Shown here: in pieces, positions 1 through 7,350 of the stretch
Layout: each line of letters begins with the position of its first letter
How positions within the stretch are numbered: the stretch's first letter is position 1
From: an uncultured Lachnospiraceae bacterium
Lineage (GTDB): Bacteria > Bacillota > Clostridia > Lachnospirales > Lachnospiraceae
DNA length: 23,273 nucleotides
Direction: 5' to 3'
Assembly: GCA_905235345.1 (NCBI GenBank)
Contig: CAJOLO010000032.1
Location: forward strand, 1 to 23,273
The notes under the pieces: generated by a model
Databases searched by the model: none
What the model was told of the DNA's origin: nothing
The model's input: the letters and a program-made list of their open reading frames with translations, nothing else
Translations under genes and position numbers: made by a program

Positions 1-187
1 TCACCGCCTTGCCGGACAGGGTTATGACCTTCTTGAATATTTTATCAAAGATGTGTTGTACCGTCTCCCGGCTGACCTGAAGATCTTCGTCTGTTTTTTG
101 CAGAACTTTTTTACTCTCATGTAACGGAGTCTGATTCTCATTTTTCTCGTCCACTTCATTTTTCTCGTTTGCTTCGTCTTTCTTCAT
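1..187 (-). CDS. Partial hypothetical protein, possibly Rpn/PD-(D/E)XK transposase-like
   Basis: This is the N-terminal 62 codons of a minus-strand gene that runs off the left edge. The ATG (complement of 185-187) is preceded by AAGGAG about 7 bases upstream, a good ribosome site. The visible protein starts with a very charged K/E/D/N-rich stretch (MKKDEANEKNEVDEKNEN) and then a helical segment ending IFDKIFKKVITLSGKAV. In Lachnospiraceae, Rpn-like recombination-promoting nuclease/putative transposase proteins often begin with a similar IFKK-TLS-KAV segment, so I suggest that family. This rests on memory of a short motif only, and the catalytic part is outside the window. It is transcribed away from the genes on the right. 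Confidence 0.6.
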   Translation of the reverse strand, partial: MKKDEANEKNEVDEKNENQTPLHESKKVLQKTDEDLQVSRETVQHIFDKIFKKVITLSGKAV

Positions 188-376
188 ATGTCTTCTCCTT
201 TTCTCTGTGGTAGTGAAGACATACTATCAGAAAAAGATTACAAAATCTATAATTGTGACACAAACAGCATAAAATAAAAAATCCGTTCAAAATTAGGAAT
301 AAAAATCCCATGTGCGATTTACCACTGTTATGATAGCCTAACATACTTTAATTGCTTCGGCATACCCTTATGCATT

Positions 377-1033
377 ATGTTCCGCACATACTTTGATAGG
401 GTTGATATTAAGTTTACAGGCACCATGAGTTACTTTGGCTATATGGTAAAGAACTTTGTTGGCTACATTACAGAGAATGAAACGGATGTAAATAATAAAA
501 AGCTGGTATACGATGGATTAATGGCGATTATGGCGGCTAATAGAGATAATCAGGATGAGATGAAAGTAATCAACCCATTACCAATTGCGATGGAGTTTTT
601 TATTAATATGGCAGTGAATCAGATAATAGAGGCTGGATTTACTGCGGCTGGAGCGCCAGAGGTGGGAAAAGCTCTAGAAATGTTATGTGATGCAGCAGGA
701 ATAAATGTGGGAAAAGAAATGACAAGAGACTTTTATAAAGGAGAAGCATATAATTTTGATATACAGAAAGATTTTTACGATATTGAAGTCGAACTGAACA
801 GCGCAAATATAGGACGAACTACGTTAGGAGAAGGCAGTGTTGGAAATGGGTGTCAATTAATAGATTGGCACCCATTTTCGTGTAGAATACACAGAATTGG
901 GAGTATGATACGGACAGAGAAATTTCTGTTGATAAGTATTTTGCATTTGGATATAATGAAAGAGTTATTCAAAGCGTGTCTAGACGTGGAGAGGAATGAG
1001 AACACCAAAAGTGTTTTCGAATTTTGTATATAG
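377..1033 (+). pseudogene. Unrecognised ORF, probably a truncated or frameshifted gene remnant
   Basis: An open frame of 218 codons that I do not recognise. Residues about 15-155 look like genuine protein: regular hydrophobic/charged alternation, an alanine-rich helix region, and a beta-like segment (DFYDIEVELNSANIGRTT). From about residue 160 (GNGCQLIDWHPF onward) the composition stops looking natural. Another frame then encodes a plausible peptide, YDTDREISVDKYFAFGYNER, ending at the TGA at 997-999. A frameshift or small rearrangement near 850-904 would explain this. There is no ribosome site before the ATG at 377, which suggests that the 5' end is also missing. No conserved domain could be named. 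The last part overlaps the promoter of the following lipoprotein gene, so the DNA is still used even if the protein is not. Confidence 0.4.
929..957 (+). promoter_or_regulatory. Predicted sigma-A promoter of the first propeller-SBP lipoprotein gene
   Basis: TTGATA (929-934) and a perfect TATAAT (952-957) are separated by exactly 17 bases. Transcription would start near 964 and give an 80-base leader before the ATG at 1047. The promoter lies inside the 3' part of the decayed upstream ORF. Confidence 0.65.
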
Positions 1034-1046
1034 GGAGAATCAGTTT

Positions 1047-3320
1047 ATGAGAAGATCAATAAAAAGACGTTTCATGGTAATGCTGGTGTTTGCGGTGATG
1101 ATCAACGTACTTAGTGGGTGCGGTCACAATGGAAAGGAAGAAAAACGTTCAGATGAAGAAATTCTGGATATAACGTATGAAGCAACAGAACTTTCTTTGG
1201 AAGGTATACAGGGAGAAATATGTTCCTCTCTTGTTGTAAAAGATCATGTTTTTCTTCATACCGTTGAATCACAAAGTGATCGGGAAGGAAAAGAAGTATT
1301 CCGGTATTATACTGCAAATTTAGATGGAAGTAATGTAAAGGAGATTGCATTTAATCTGCCGGATCATACATATTTTGTTAGTATGAGTGTTGGGGAGAAT
1401 GGAAAAATGATTGGTCTGATTGCTCCGCAGGAATCAGAAACAAAACAGGAAGATATGGATTTGGCTATATTTGATATGGATGGGAAGGAATTGACCAGAA
1501 AAGGGATAGAACAATTACAAATTAAACAAGATATTTTGACGGGAAGAATATTCTTTGCCGGAGAGGATAATATCCTTTTGGTCGGTAATTCAGATATATA
1601 TATTTTGAATCAGGAATTGAATCTGAAAAATACAGTGAAGATAGATGATGGATGGCAGATTGCAGACATTGCACTTGCAAAAAATGGACAGATTGTCTGT
1701 GTAGAAAGCGAACAGAATTCCTCAATGCTTTCAACCAAAACCCGTGTGTTGGATATTGAAACAGGTAAATGGGGAGAAGAGATAAAGATTGACTGGAATG
1801 GTTATTTGGGAAATGACTATATCATGAACGGTGTCGATGCAGATATCTACTATAAAAGTGTTTCCGGAATATACAGTTATGATCTCGCAAGCAAAGAGAG
1901 CAAAAAACTGCTGGACTTTGAGGCTTCTTATGTGACATTGGAGGAGGGACAACAGATCCAGTCTGTAGGAGATGGGAAATTTCTCGGATTCGTGCACGAA
2001 GAAACCAATGAGGGAAATAATGGACTTTTGATATATACCAAGGTGGATCCGTCTGAATTGGAAAGCAGGCAGACGATTGTTTATGGTTGTATGTCGCTTC
2101 AGGATACGGTTAAGAATCAAATTGCGGAATTTAACAAAAAAAATAAAGAGTACAAGATTGAGGTCAAAGAATATTATCAGGAGGAAGGGCAACTTGATAA
2201 GCTAAGTGCAGAGATTATAGCAGGGAAAGGACCGGATATTTTTGATCTTAGTGATTTGCCGGTTGATCAATACGTAGAGTTAGGATTGTTAGAGGATCTG
2301 ACACCTTATATAGAAAAAGATTCGGAATTGAAGGCAGATGACATTGTCACTTCCGTAGCAGAAGCAATGAAGATCAATGGACGATTTTATTATCTTTCTC
2401 CTGATTTTGGCGTGAATACTTTAGTGGCCGGTAAGAAGGATGTGGGAGACCAAGATGGTTGGACATTTGAAGAAATGGAAGCCGCTTTAGAGAAGAAGGG
2501 GAATCAGGCTGATCTTTTGGATGGGGAACGGGATATGCTGAAAATTGAAATCTTATTTACTCTGTTAGATGTTGGTTATATGGATTTTGTAGACAGGGAA
2601 AAAGGGGAATGTTCCTTTAACAGTAAAGAATTTAAAGATATTTTAGCATATTGCAATAAGAGGGGATTGGATAAACAAAAGAAAATGAGTGATTCTGAAT
2701 GGCAAGAACATGCTCAAGAGCAAGCTTCCAGAATCAGGGAAGGAAAGGTTTTGTTAAAAGAGGGTACCGATTTTAGTGCACAACAGATTCAAGTAGACAA
2801 GAGCCTCTTTGGTGGTGATGTTACGTATATAGGATATCCGAATGCGGAAAGACAGGGTTCCTATTTTACATTTCGTAATCCGATTGGTATTTCAGCCCAG
2901 TCTCAGGTGAAAGAAAAAGCGTGGGAATTTGTTCGCACCTTTTTGCTAAGAGAGTATCAGGGGAAACAGTTGATGAACGATAGTATAATCCCAACCAGAC
3001 AGGATTGCTTTGATATGCAGATGCAGGCGGCAATGACAACGGAACCATATACAGATGAATTTGGAAATGAAGTAGAACCTTTGAATTCAAATTGGTTCTG
3101 GGGAAGTGTGGAATTGAAACAGGAACCGGTAACGGAGAAAGATATGGAGCAGTTCCTTGAACTCATTCAAAATACAAAGAAGGTTCAAAAAACGGATGAC
3201 AATATTTCGAGTATTATTGAGGAGGAAGCACAGCATTATTTTGAAGGCGACAGGAAGCTTGAGGAGACGGTAGAGGTCATTCAGAACCGGGTAACCACAT
3301 ATATTAATGAGCAAAATTAG
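1047..3320 (+). CDS. Lipoprotein: propeller-like N-terminal domain plus family 1 extracellular solute-binding domain
   Basis: A 757-residue protein predicted to be anchored outside the membrane. I chose ATG 1047 over the in-frame ATG 996 because GGGAG lies 9 bases before it and a clean type II signal peptide follows: MRRSIKRR, a hydrophobic stretch, and lipobox LSGC with Cys25. Residues about 30-340 contain repeated beta-strand units of the kind ANLDGSNVKEI and DIYYKSVSGIYSYDL, resembling a propeller. Residues about 342-757 resemble bacterial extracellular solute-binding proteins of family 1 (AEFNKKNKEYKIEVKEY, GKGPDIFDLSDLPVDQY, LEDLTPYIEKD). It has its own predicted promoter at 929-957. The protein at 7334-9451 is a paralogue and a third copy is degraded at 9467-10094. 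Given the neighbouring bacteriocin-like peptide and LanFEG-like exporter, it may bind the peptide or a related ligand. That role is inference; sugar or peptide uptake is an alternative, but no importer permease pair is present. Confidence 0.88.
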   Translation: MRRSIKRRFMVMLVFAVMINVLSGCGHNGKEEKRSDEEILDITYEATELSLEGIQGEICSSLVVKDHVFLHTVESQSDREGKEVFRYYTANLDGSNVKEIAFNLPDHTYFVSMSVGENGKMIGLIAPQESETKQEDMDLAIFDMDGKELTRKGIEQLQIKQDILTGRIFFAGEDNILLVGNSDIYILNQELNLKNTVKIDDGWQIADIALAKNGQIVCVESEQNSSMLSTKTRVLDIETGKWGEEIKIDWNGYLGNDYIMNGVDADIYYKSVSGIYSYDLASKESKKLLDFEASYVTLEEGQQIQSVGDGKFLGFVHEETNEGNNGLLIYTKVDPSELESRQTIVYGCMSLQDTVKNQIAEFNKKNKEYKIEVKEYYQEEGQLDKLSAEIIAGKGPDIFDLSDLPVDQYVELGLLEDLTPYIEKDSELKADDIVTSVAEAMKINGRFYYLSPDFGVNTLVAGKKDVGDQDGWTFEEMEAALEKKGNQADLLDGERDMLKIEILFTLLDVGYMDFVDREKGECSFNSKEFKDILAYCNKRGLDKQKKMSDSEWQEHAQEQASRIREGKVLLKEGTDFSAQQIQVDKSLFGGDVTYIGYPNAERQGSYFTFRNPIGISAQSQVKEKAWEFVRTFLLREYQGKQLMNDSIIPTRQDCFDMQMQAAMTTEPYTDEFGNEVEPLNSNWFWGSVELKQEPVTEKDMEQFLELIQNTKKVQKTDDNISSIIEEEAQHYFEGDRKLEETVEVIQNRVTTYINEQN

Positions 3321-3334
3321 ATACTTAATATATG
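3267..3334 (+). repeat. 68-bp perfect direct repeat, copy 1
   Basis: This covers the last 18 codons and stop of the first lipoprotein gene plus 14 bases beyond. It is identical base for base to 10041-10108, at the end of the degraded third copy. After one mismatch the identity continues for 7 more bases. The two copies lie 6,774 bp apart in the same orientation and bracket the whole peptide/immunity cassette. Confidence 0.97.
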
Positions 3335-3416
3335 TAAATGAACAACGGTTATACTTATAAAAAAAAATCCATCTCTCTTGCTTGTAAAAAAGTACCAAAT
3401 AATGGCCTGACTTTTG

Positions 3417-3445
3417 TTGACTTTTGCGGGGGGGGGTGATATAAT
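3417..3445 (+). promoter_or_regulatory. Promoter of the peptide gene, with a G9 tract in the spacer
   Basis: TTGACT (3417-3422), a spacer of exactly 17 bases, and TATAAT (3440-3445) with an extended -10 TG at 3437-3438. The spacer includes nine consecutive G (3428-3436). The 9-mer TGACTTTTG occurs twice, at 3408-3416 and 3418-3426, ten bases apart and overlapping the -35 box; this could be an operator. Transcription would begin near 3452, about 210 bases before the precursor gene. Gain or loss of one G would change the spacer length and so promoter strength. Confidence 0.8.
3428..3436 (+). repeat. Homopolymeric G9 tract, candidate phase-variation switch
   Basis: Nine G in a row, conspicuous in otherwise AT-rich DNA and lying entirely between the -35 and -10 elements. 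Poly-G tracts of this length are classic slipped-strand mispairing sites in phase-variable promoters. With nine G the spacer is the optimal 17 bases, so the sequenced state would be ON. Confidence 0.9.
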
Positions 3446-3501
3446 AACAGACGTTGTTTGATAGAAGATCGTAAAGCTATCTGGCAATTATGATATAAGG
3501 T

Positions 3502-3621
3502 CAATATCTATACAGTGATATTGCTTTATATAAAAGTGGACTCTGAGGATATTTGCGCAAACACTCAGAGTCCGAGTACGGCACTTATGAAAAAGTACTA
3601 GTGAGAGTATACCACTTTTTC
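3502..3621 (+). promoter_or_regulatory. Structured leader (three hairpins) of the precursor peptide mRNA
   Basis: Three perfect inverted repeats lie between the promoter and the precursor gene: CAATATC/GATATTG (3502-3508 with 3517-3523), GGACTCTGAG/CTCAGAGTCC (3538-3547 with 3564-3573), and GAAAAAGT/ACTTTTTC (3589-3596 with 3614-3621). The third has five U at the end of its right arm and sits about 40 bases before the ATG, so it could act as an attenuator. No known riboswitch consensus was recognised. Confidence 0.5.
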
Positions 3622-3662
3622 GAATGGGTGTAAATAATCAAAGGAAAAGGAGTAAAAGCAAG

Positions 3663-3857
3663 ATGAAGAAATTATCAAAAGAAGAACAGATGCAGAAGAA
3701 TGGAGGAAAGACATTGACCATTACTTGTAACGGAACAAACACAATAGATTGTGGTTATAAAACATCGGCATCAGGTATTACTCAATTAGCAGAGATTGCA
3801 ATGGGAATACATTTAACAAATCGTCATCATTATCTTTGCACATATAAATGGTCATAA
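3663..3857 (+). CDS. Double-glycine leader peptide precursor (bacteriocin-like or signalling peptide)
   Basis: A 64-residue precursor. I chose ATG 3663 over the upstream in-frame ATG at 3624 because GGAG (3649-3652) lies 10 bases before it and the leader then begins MKKLSKEEQMQKNGG. This fits the class II bacteriocin leader pattern: Leu at -12, Ser at -11, Glu at -8, Gly at -2 and -1. Cutting after Gly15 gives a 49-residue core starting KTLTITCNG and ending YLCTYKWS, with cysteines at core positions 7, 15 and 44 and many Thr and Ser. The PCAT at 10144-12418 is the expected protease-exporter, and the cassette at 4563-7350 the likely immunity system. It could be an unmodified disulfide-bonded bacteriocin, a signal peptide, or a class II lanthipeptide precursor whose synthetase lies outside the window. 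It has its own promoter and terminator. Confidence 0.8.
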   Translation: MKKLSKEEQMQKNGGKTLTITCNGTNTIDCGYKTSASGITQLAEIAMGIHLTNRHHYLCTYKWS

Positions 3858-3876
3858 TAATGTAAGTTTTCTAATT

Positions 3877-3917
3877 AAAATAACAAGTTGGCATTTAATA
3901 TGACAACTTGTTATTTT
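3877..3917. terminator. Bidirectional-type terminator after the precursor gene
   Basis: A perfect 14-bp inverted repeat, AAAATAACAAGTTG (3877-3890) and CAACTTGTTATTTT (3904-3917), with a 13-base loop. The A-rich left arm and T-rich right arm make it terminator-like in both directions. It makes the peptide gene a separate transcript from the immunity genes. Confidence 0.75.
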
Positions 3918-4513
3918 AAAGTAGGTCAAGGAGACCAACTATGAAGAGTTAAGTATAAATTAAGGAAACTTTTTTACTACGAAAGTTCAAGAAGTCGAGC
4001 CATATAGGCGAAGATTGCTTGGGTCACATTCCGTATACAGCGGCGCTTAGTGAAACCAAGGCAAAGCCGCAGGTTGAACTTAGCATAGTCGTTTTATATC
4101 CAAAAGGGGAACTTTAGTAGAGTTCCATGAGGGTGCTTTTTCAAAACTATCGATATTGGTATACATACGATTAAATTCCACTTCGTCAGTAATTATCCTC
4201 TAGATGACATTGACAAGTCCGCAGGCACAATGACCAAGTGCATTGGGGCGGAATCAGGCTTCAACTCTCTTGACATCGTAATAAGTTTTGAAGGTTACGT
4301 TGTTTCGAACAACATTTCATGCTGTATTTTTATGAGAAAAAGTATACAATCGAAAAGATTAAGGAATACTGAATTTCCGAAGAGTGCGTACTATTGTGTC
4401 GGAATACTCAGTTAACTGAAAACAATTCAGATAAAGGTAGTGGTAATACACTTCAGTCGAGTAGTCAAACTAAAAAATCAAAAATGCATAGTATCTGAAT
4501 TGTATTAAAAAAG
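3918..4513. other. About 600 bp without a convincing gene; likely decayed DNA
   Basis: No frame here combines a ribosome site, a start and natural composition. A 61-codon frame at 4230-4415 has no ribosome site and an unconvincing product. Two short stretches look like coding remnants. One on the minus strand (4093 to 3977, 38 codons) ends in a basic, helical peptide with the segments KRRCIRNVTQAIFAYMARLL, as at the C-terminus of some transposases. The other, on the plus strand at about 4369-4497, ends TLQSSSQTKKSKMHSI. Neither can be assigned to a family. The stretch separates the peptide transcript from the immunity cassette, and I could not pick out a clear promoter for the latter. Confidence 0.5.
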
Positions 4514-4562
4514 AAAGGAACGTGTGATAATTAACTTCCTAATTATTATACAAGAAAAATTA

Positions 4563-5054
4563 ATGAGGAAAAAAATGTTTGCGGCTGTTTTGCTAGTTAT
4601 CATAGGTGTAATGGCAGGGTGTAATAGGGATATTACCCCGGAGGATTCGGAGATGATACAATCGAAAATCGAAAATTATGAAAATTATTATTTATATTAC
4701 AATGAGATGATTGTAGCGTTACAAACAAGAAATACGGAGTCTTTCACTAATAATTGTGTTGAATTATACTACTACATTGGAGATTCGTCAGATGAGTTAA
4801 CGCGAAAGGAATATGAAGGATGGACTAAAGAAGAGATAGAAGAAGATTTGAATACTATTGTAAAACAATTGTGTGATAATTTCGGAAATGAAAAATTGGT
4901 TGAAGAATGCTTAGAAGAGGGGAAATTAATTGAATATGAAAGTGATATAATAAATGATGCGTATGAATATGCACAATATAAGCCAACAAAAGAAGAGATT
5001 GATTGGGGACAAGCGTTGTTTATGGAATATATAATGGAAGTTATTGGCGATTAA
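4563..5054 (+). CDS. Small acidic lipoprotein, candidate immunity (LanI-like) protein
   Basis: A 163-residue predicted lipoprotein: MRKK n-region, hydrophobic core, lipobox VMAGC with Cys20. The mature part is very acidic and helical (SKIENYENYYLYYNEM, TKEEIEEDLNTIVKQL), with no family I can name. The start is uncertain. ATG 4563 gives a canonical signal peptide but has only a weak ribosome site. The in-frame GTG 4524 has AAAGGA just upstream, but would put a hydrophobic extension (MIINFLIIIQEKL) before the basic residues. It lies 65 bp before an ABC ATPase and two permeases. A small lipoprotein next to this set matches the LanI plus LanFEG layout of lantibiotic immunity loci. LanI proteins share little sequence similarity, so the functional call rests on position. 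Confidence 0.75.
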   Translation: MRKKMFAAVLLVIIGVMAGCNRDITPEDSEMIQSKIENYENYYLYYNEMIVALQTRNTESFTNNCVELYYYIGDSSDELTRKEYEGWTKEEIEEDLNTIVKQLCDNFGNEKLVEECLEEGKLIEYESDIINDAYEYAQYKPTKEEIDWGQALFMEYIMEVIGD

Positions 5055-5119
5055 ATTTTATAATATATAAGGTATGAGAGTGTATGTTTGCAGAAATATT
5101 GTATCTAAGGAGTTAAGTG

Positions 5120-5845
5120 ATGGATGGAAAATATATAGTTCAGTTTGAGAATGTGACACATAAATATAAAAGCCGAACGGCATTAAACACATGCAATTTG
5201 GGTTTAGAAAAAGGAAAAATATATGGTCTGATTGGTCCGAATGGAGCAGGAAAGACGACTATGTTCCGCATCATTTCCGGTCTTTGTAAGCCAACGAGTG
5301 GCAAGTTGTACCTTTTTGGAGAAGAAGAAAAACGTGATGCACGAAAGAAAATGGGTTTTTTAATTGAACATCCCTATTTAGATATGGAAATGACAGCGTT
5401 TCAAAATATGAAATATATTGCGTTACTGACAGGATTTCAGGATGATGAGCGGATAGAGAAACTGCTACATAAGGTCGGATTAGGAGATGCTCTTAAGCAA
5501 AGAGTGAAAACATTTTCATTAGGTATGAAGCAACGATTGGGTATTGCCATTGCGTTGCTGAAGGAACCAAAGGTTTTGGTTTTAGATGAACCGATGAACG
5601 GCTTGGATCCGGAAGGGATTGTAGCGATGCGCAAATTATTAAGAACATTGTGTGATGAAAAGGAGACTACGATAATTATTTCCAGTCATATACTGTTAGA
5701 ATTGGAACGTCTAGCAGACGAGTTTATTCTTATCAACCAGGGTACAATTGTTGCGCAGGTGGATAAAATTGAATTATCGGGTGGCAACGCGTTAGAGAAA
5801 TTGTATTTAGAGAAGATGGGTGATTGTTATGTTGACGTTGGTTAA
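5120..5845 (+). CDS. ABC transporter ATPase, bacitracin/lantibiotic-immunity type (LanF/BcrA-like)
   Basis: A 241-residue nucleotide-binding protein expected to power the two permeases encoded next. ATG 5120 has AAGGAG 7 bases upstream and is preferred to the GTG at 5117. Walker A GPNGAGKT spans residues 39-46, the signature SLGMKQR begins at 133, Walker B VLVLDEP is at 152-158, and the switch histidine is in ISSHI near 188-192. The usual Q-loop glutamine is replaced by glutamate in MGFLIEHPYLD (Glu83). This 'E-loop' is a known hallmark of LanF proteins such as NukF, which expel lantibiotics from the membrane. The end overlaps the first permease by 17 bp, so translation is coupled. This is a firm assignment to the ABC-2 exporter type; the immunity role is well supported but untested. 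Confidence 0.9.
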   Translation: MDGKYIVQFENVTHKYKSRTALNTCNLGLEKGKIYGLIGPNGAGKTTMFRIISGLCKPTSGKLYLFGEEEKRDARKKMGFLIEHPYLDMEMTAFQNMKYIALLTGFQDDERIEKLLHKVGLGDALKQRVKTFSLGMKQRLGIAIALLKEPKVLVLDEPMNGLDPEGIVAMRKLLRTLCDEKETTIIISSHILLELERLADEFILINQGTIVAQVDKIELSGGNALEKLYLEKMGDCYVDVG

Positions 5846-6569
5846 AGCGGAAGGGTATCGCATGTTGCACAGATTTGATTTTTTTGCGGTAGCTATGGTT
5901 GCAGCGATTGTGACGGTTTTAGGATCACTGGTGGTTTGTATGACGGATATTTCATTTGATGGCTGGAAGGCAAATTTTATGGGAGATATTCTTCAAAGTG
6001 GTGGCGTGCTAATTGTTATTTATTCCGGATTTGTGTCTTTATATATGATGTCAGATTACTTTAAGTACAAGTTGTTCAACTCTGAGATTGTGAACGGTAA
6101 TAGAATGTGTCGGATTTATGGAGTTCATACAGTGTTAGTTGCCGCAGTTGCGTCCGCTGTATTTTGTTTTGTCGTTATCTTAGCATGTATCATTTATACA
6201 TTGGAAACGGGAGAGCAGGCGTGTAATCAAATGGCAGAAAAAATGCTGTTGCTTTTTTGCATTGTCTTTCGCATGGCATGTGTTGCGGTGCTTCACATTT
6301 ATTTGTTGCGTAATGTATTTATTGCTATGTTGCTGTATATAATCAATCAGGTAACAATTGTCGGGATGTTCTTTAGTGTAATCGAAGGAGTGTTTGATAG
6401 GAAAGTGGCAGTGTTTACTTCCGTTGATCAGTTGCATATAATTTTTGATACTACGACAAATGGTCAGTGCTTAACATGGATAATTTTCGGTACAGTGATT
6501 GAGATTGCGATTATGGGGATTCTATTCTATCTATGTTATTTGTGGAAAGGAAAAAGAGTATATGAATAA
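5829..6569 (+). CDS. ABC-2 type permease, first subunit (LanE-like)
   Basis: A 246-residue membrane protein with about six hydrophobic segments. The first is near residues 15-40, followed by a short extracytoplasmic part, then segments around 55-75, 100-125, 145-165, 170-195 and 220-242. It begins MLTLVKAEGYRMLHRFDFF, the cytoplasmic amphipathic start typical of LanE/LanG and BcrB-like permeases. An in-frame GTG at 5820 is possible, but ATG 5829 is preferred. The gene overlaps the ATPase upstream and the second permease downstream (8 bp). No specific family signature beyond ABC-2 architecture can be read by eye; the subunit label rests on gene order. Confidence 0.83.
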   Translation: MLTLVKAEGYRMLHRFDFFAVAMVAAIVTVLGSLVVCMTDISFDGWKANFMGDILQSGGVLIVIYSGFVSLYMMSDYFKYKLFNSEIVNGNRMCRIYGVHTVLVAAVASAVFCFVVILACIIYTLETGEQACNQMAEKMLLLFCIVFRMACVAVLHIYLLRNVFIAMLLYIINQVTIVGMFFSVIEGVFDRKVAVFTSVDQLHIIFDTTTNGQCLTWIIFGTVIEIAIMGILFYLCYLWKGKRVYE

Positions 6570-7350
6570 TATGATAAAAGCAGAGTGTTATCGTGTTCGG
6601 CATACAAGTAGTTTGGTAATGTTGCTCATTTGTTCTCTCGTTGTGGCGGTATTGCCGATTATAGATGCCACTGGATATTATGATTCTTTTTGGGATGTAA
6701 GTGGCACTGGGTATTTGGGGTTATTTGTTTCTGGTGGAGTGGGAATGGCATCAATTCTACTTCCATTTCTTATGATTTTCCTGATAGGATACCATGAGGA
6801 TAAGTGGTATGTGAGTTGCTTTGATAAGTATATGGATATTTATTTCATAAAAAAACCGCAGATTCTAATAAGTAGAGTATTGGCGGTAGGTGTGCCGTTT
6901 ACATCATATGTTATCCTTTTGATAGGATGCTTTATGGGTTTTTTTACAATAAAAAATGGGTTTACTGATGTGATCGTGGGTAATATCTTTCAAGGAAATG
7001 TATTGCTTCGGCTTATGATTTTATGGGTGACAAATGTGCATATCAGTGCTGTTGAAATCTGTATTGCGTATTTGTTTAGAAGTGCAAAAAAATCAACGGT
7101 ATTTACTAGCGTATTTTTTTTTCTACGATGGATATTTCATTTGCTGATGGATACGCCAAGGACGAAACTGGACATGTTGAGACAACGCTTTGACCCCATA
7201 TCTTTACAGAAAATTGCATTTGAAGGTGGGGATAACACACAATTATTGCTGTGGATTACAGCCTCCGTTATTTGCTTTGTTGTAGATGTTGCGATTTTAT
7301 GTGTAGTTTATTATCTGATAGAGAGGTTGAAGTATGAAAAGAATCTATAA
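6562..7350 (+). CDS. ABC-2 type permease, second subunit (LanG-like)
   Basis: A 262-residue membrane protein with about six hydrophobic segments. It begins MNNMIKAECYRVRHTSSLV, resembling the N-terminus of the preceding permease (MLTLVKAEGYRMLHR), so the two are probably ancient paralogues. I chose ATG 6562 rather than 6499 because it overlaps the end of the upstream gene by 8 bp and has GGAAAGG upstream, whereas the longer version would lie inside the other permease. The 3' end overlaps the next lipoprotein gene by 17 bp, which ties that lipoprotein to the exporter as one operon. Probable job: with the first permease and the LanF-like ATPase, export or expulsion of an antimicrobial peptide. 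Confidence 0.83.
   Translation: MNNMIKAECYRVRHTSSLVMLLICSLVVAVLPIIDATGYYDSFWDVSGTGYLGLFVSGGVGMASILLPFLMIFLIGYHEDKWYVSCFDKYMDIYFIKKPQILISRVLAVGVPFTSYVILLIGCFMGFFTIKNGFTDVIVGNIFQGNVLLRLMILWVTNVHISAVEICIAYLFRSAKKSTVFTSVFFFLRWIFHLLMDTPRTKLDMLRQRFDPISLQKIAFEGGDNTQLLLWITASVICFVVDVAILCVVYYLIERLKYEKNL

Noticed and set aside
3663..3857. Firm classification of the precursor as a lanthipeptide
   Set aside because: The Thr/Ser/Cys-rich core and immunity layout are suggestive, but no LanM, LanB/LanC or other modifying enzyme is in the window, so the modification state is left open.
4230..4415. 61-codon open frame as a second precursor peptide
   Set aside because: No ribosome site, no double-glycine leader and an unconvincing composition; treated as part of the decayed stretch.
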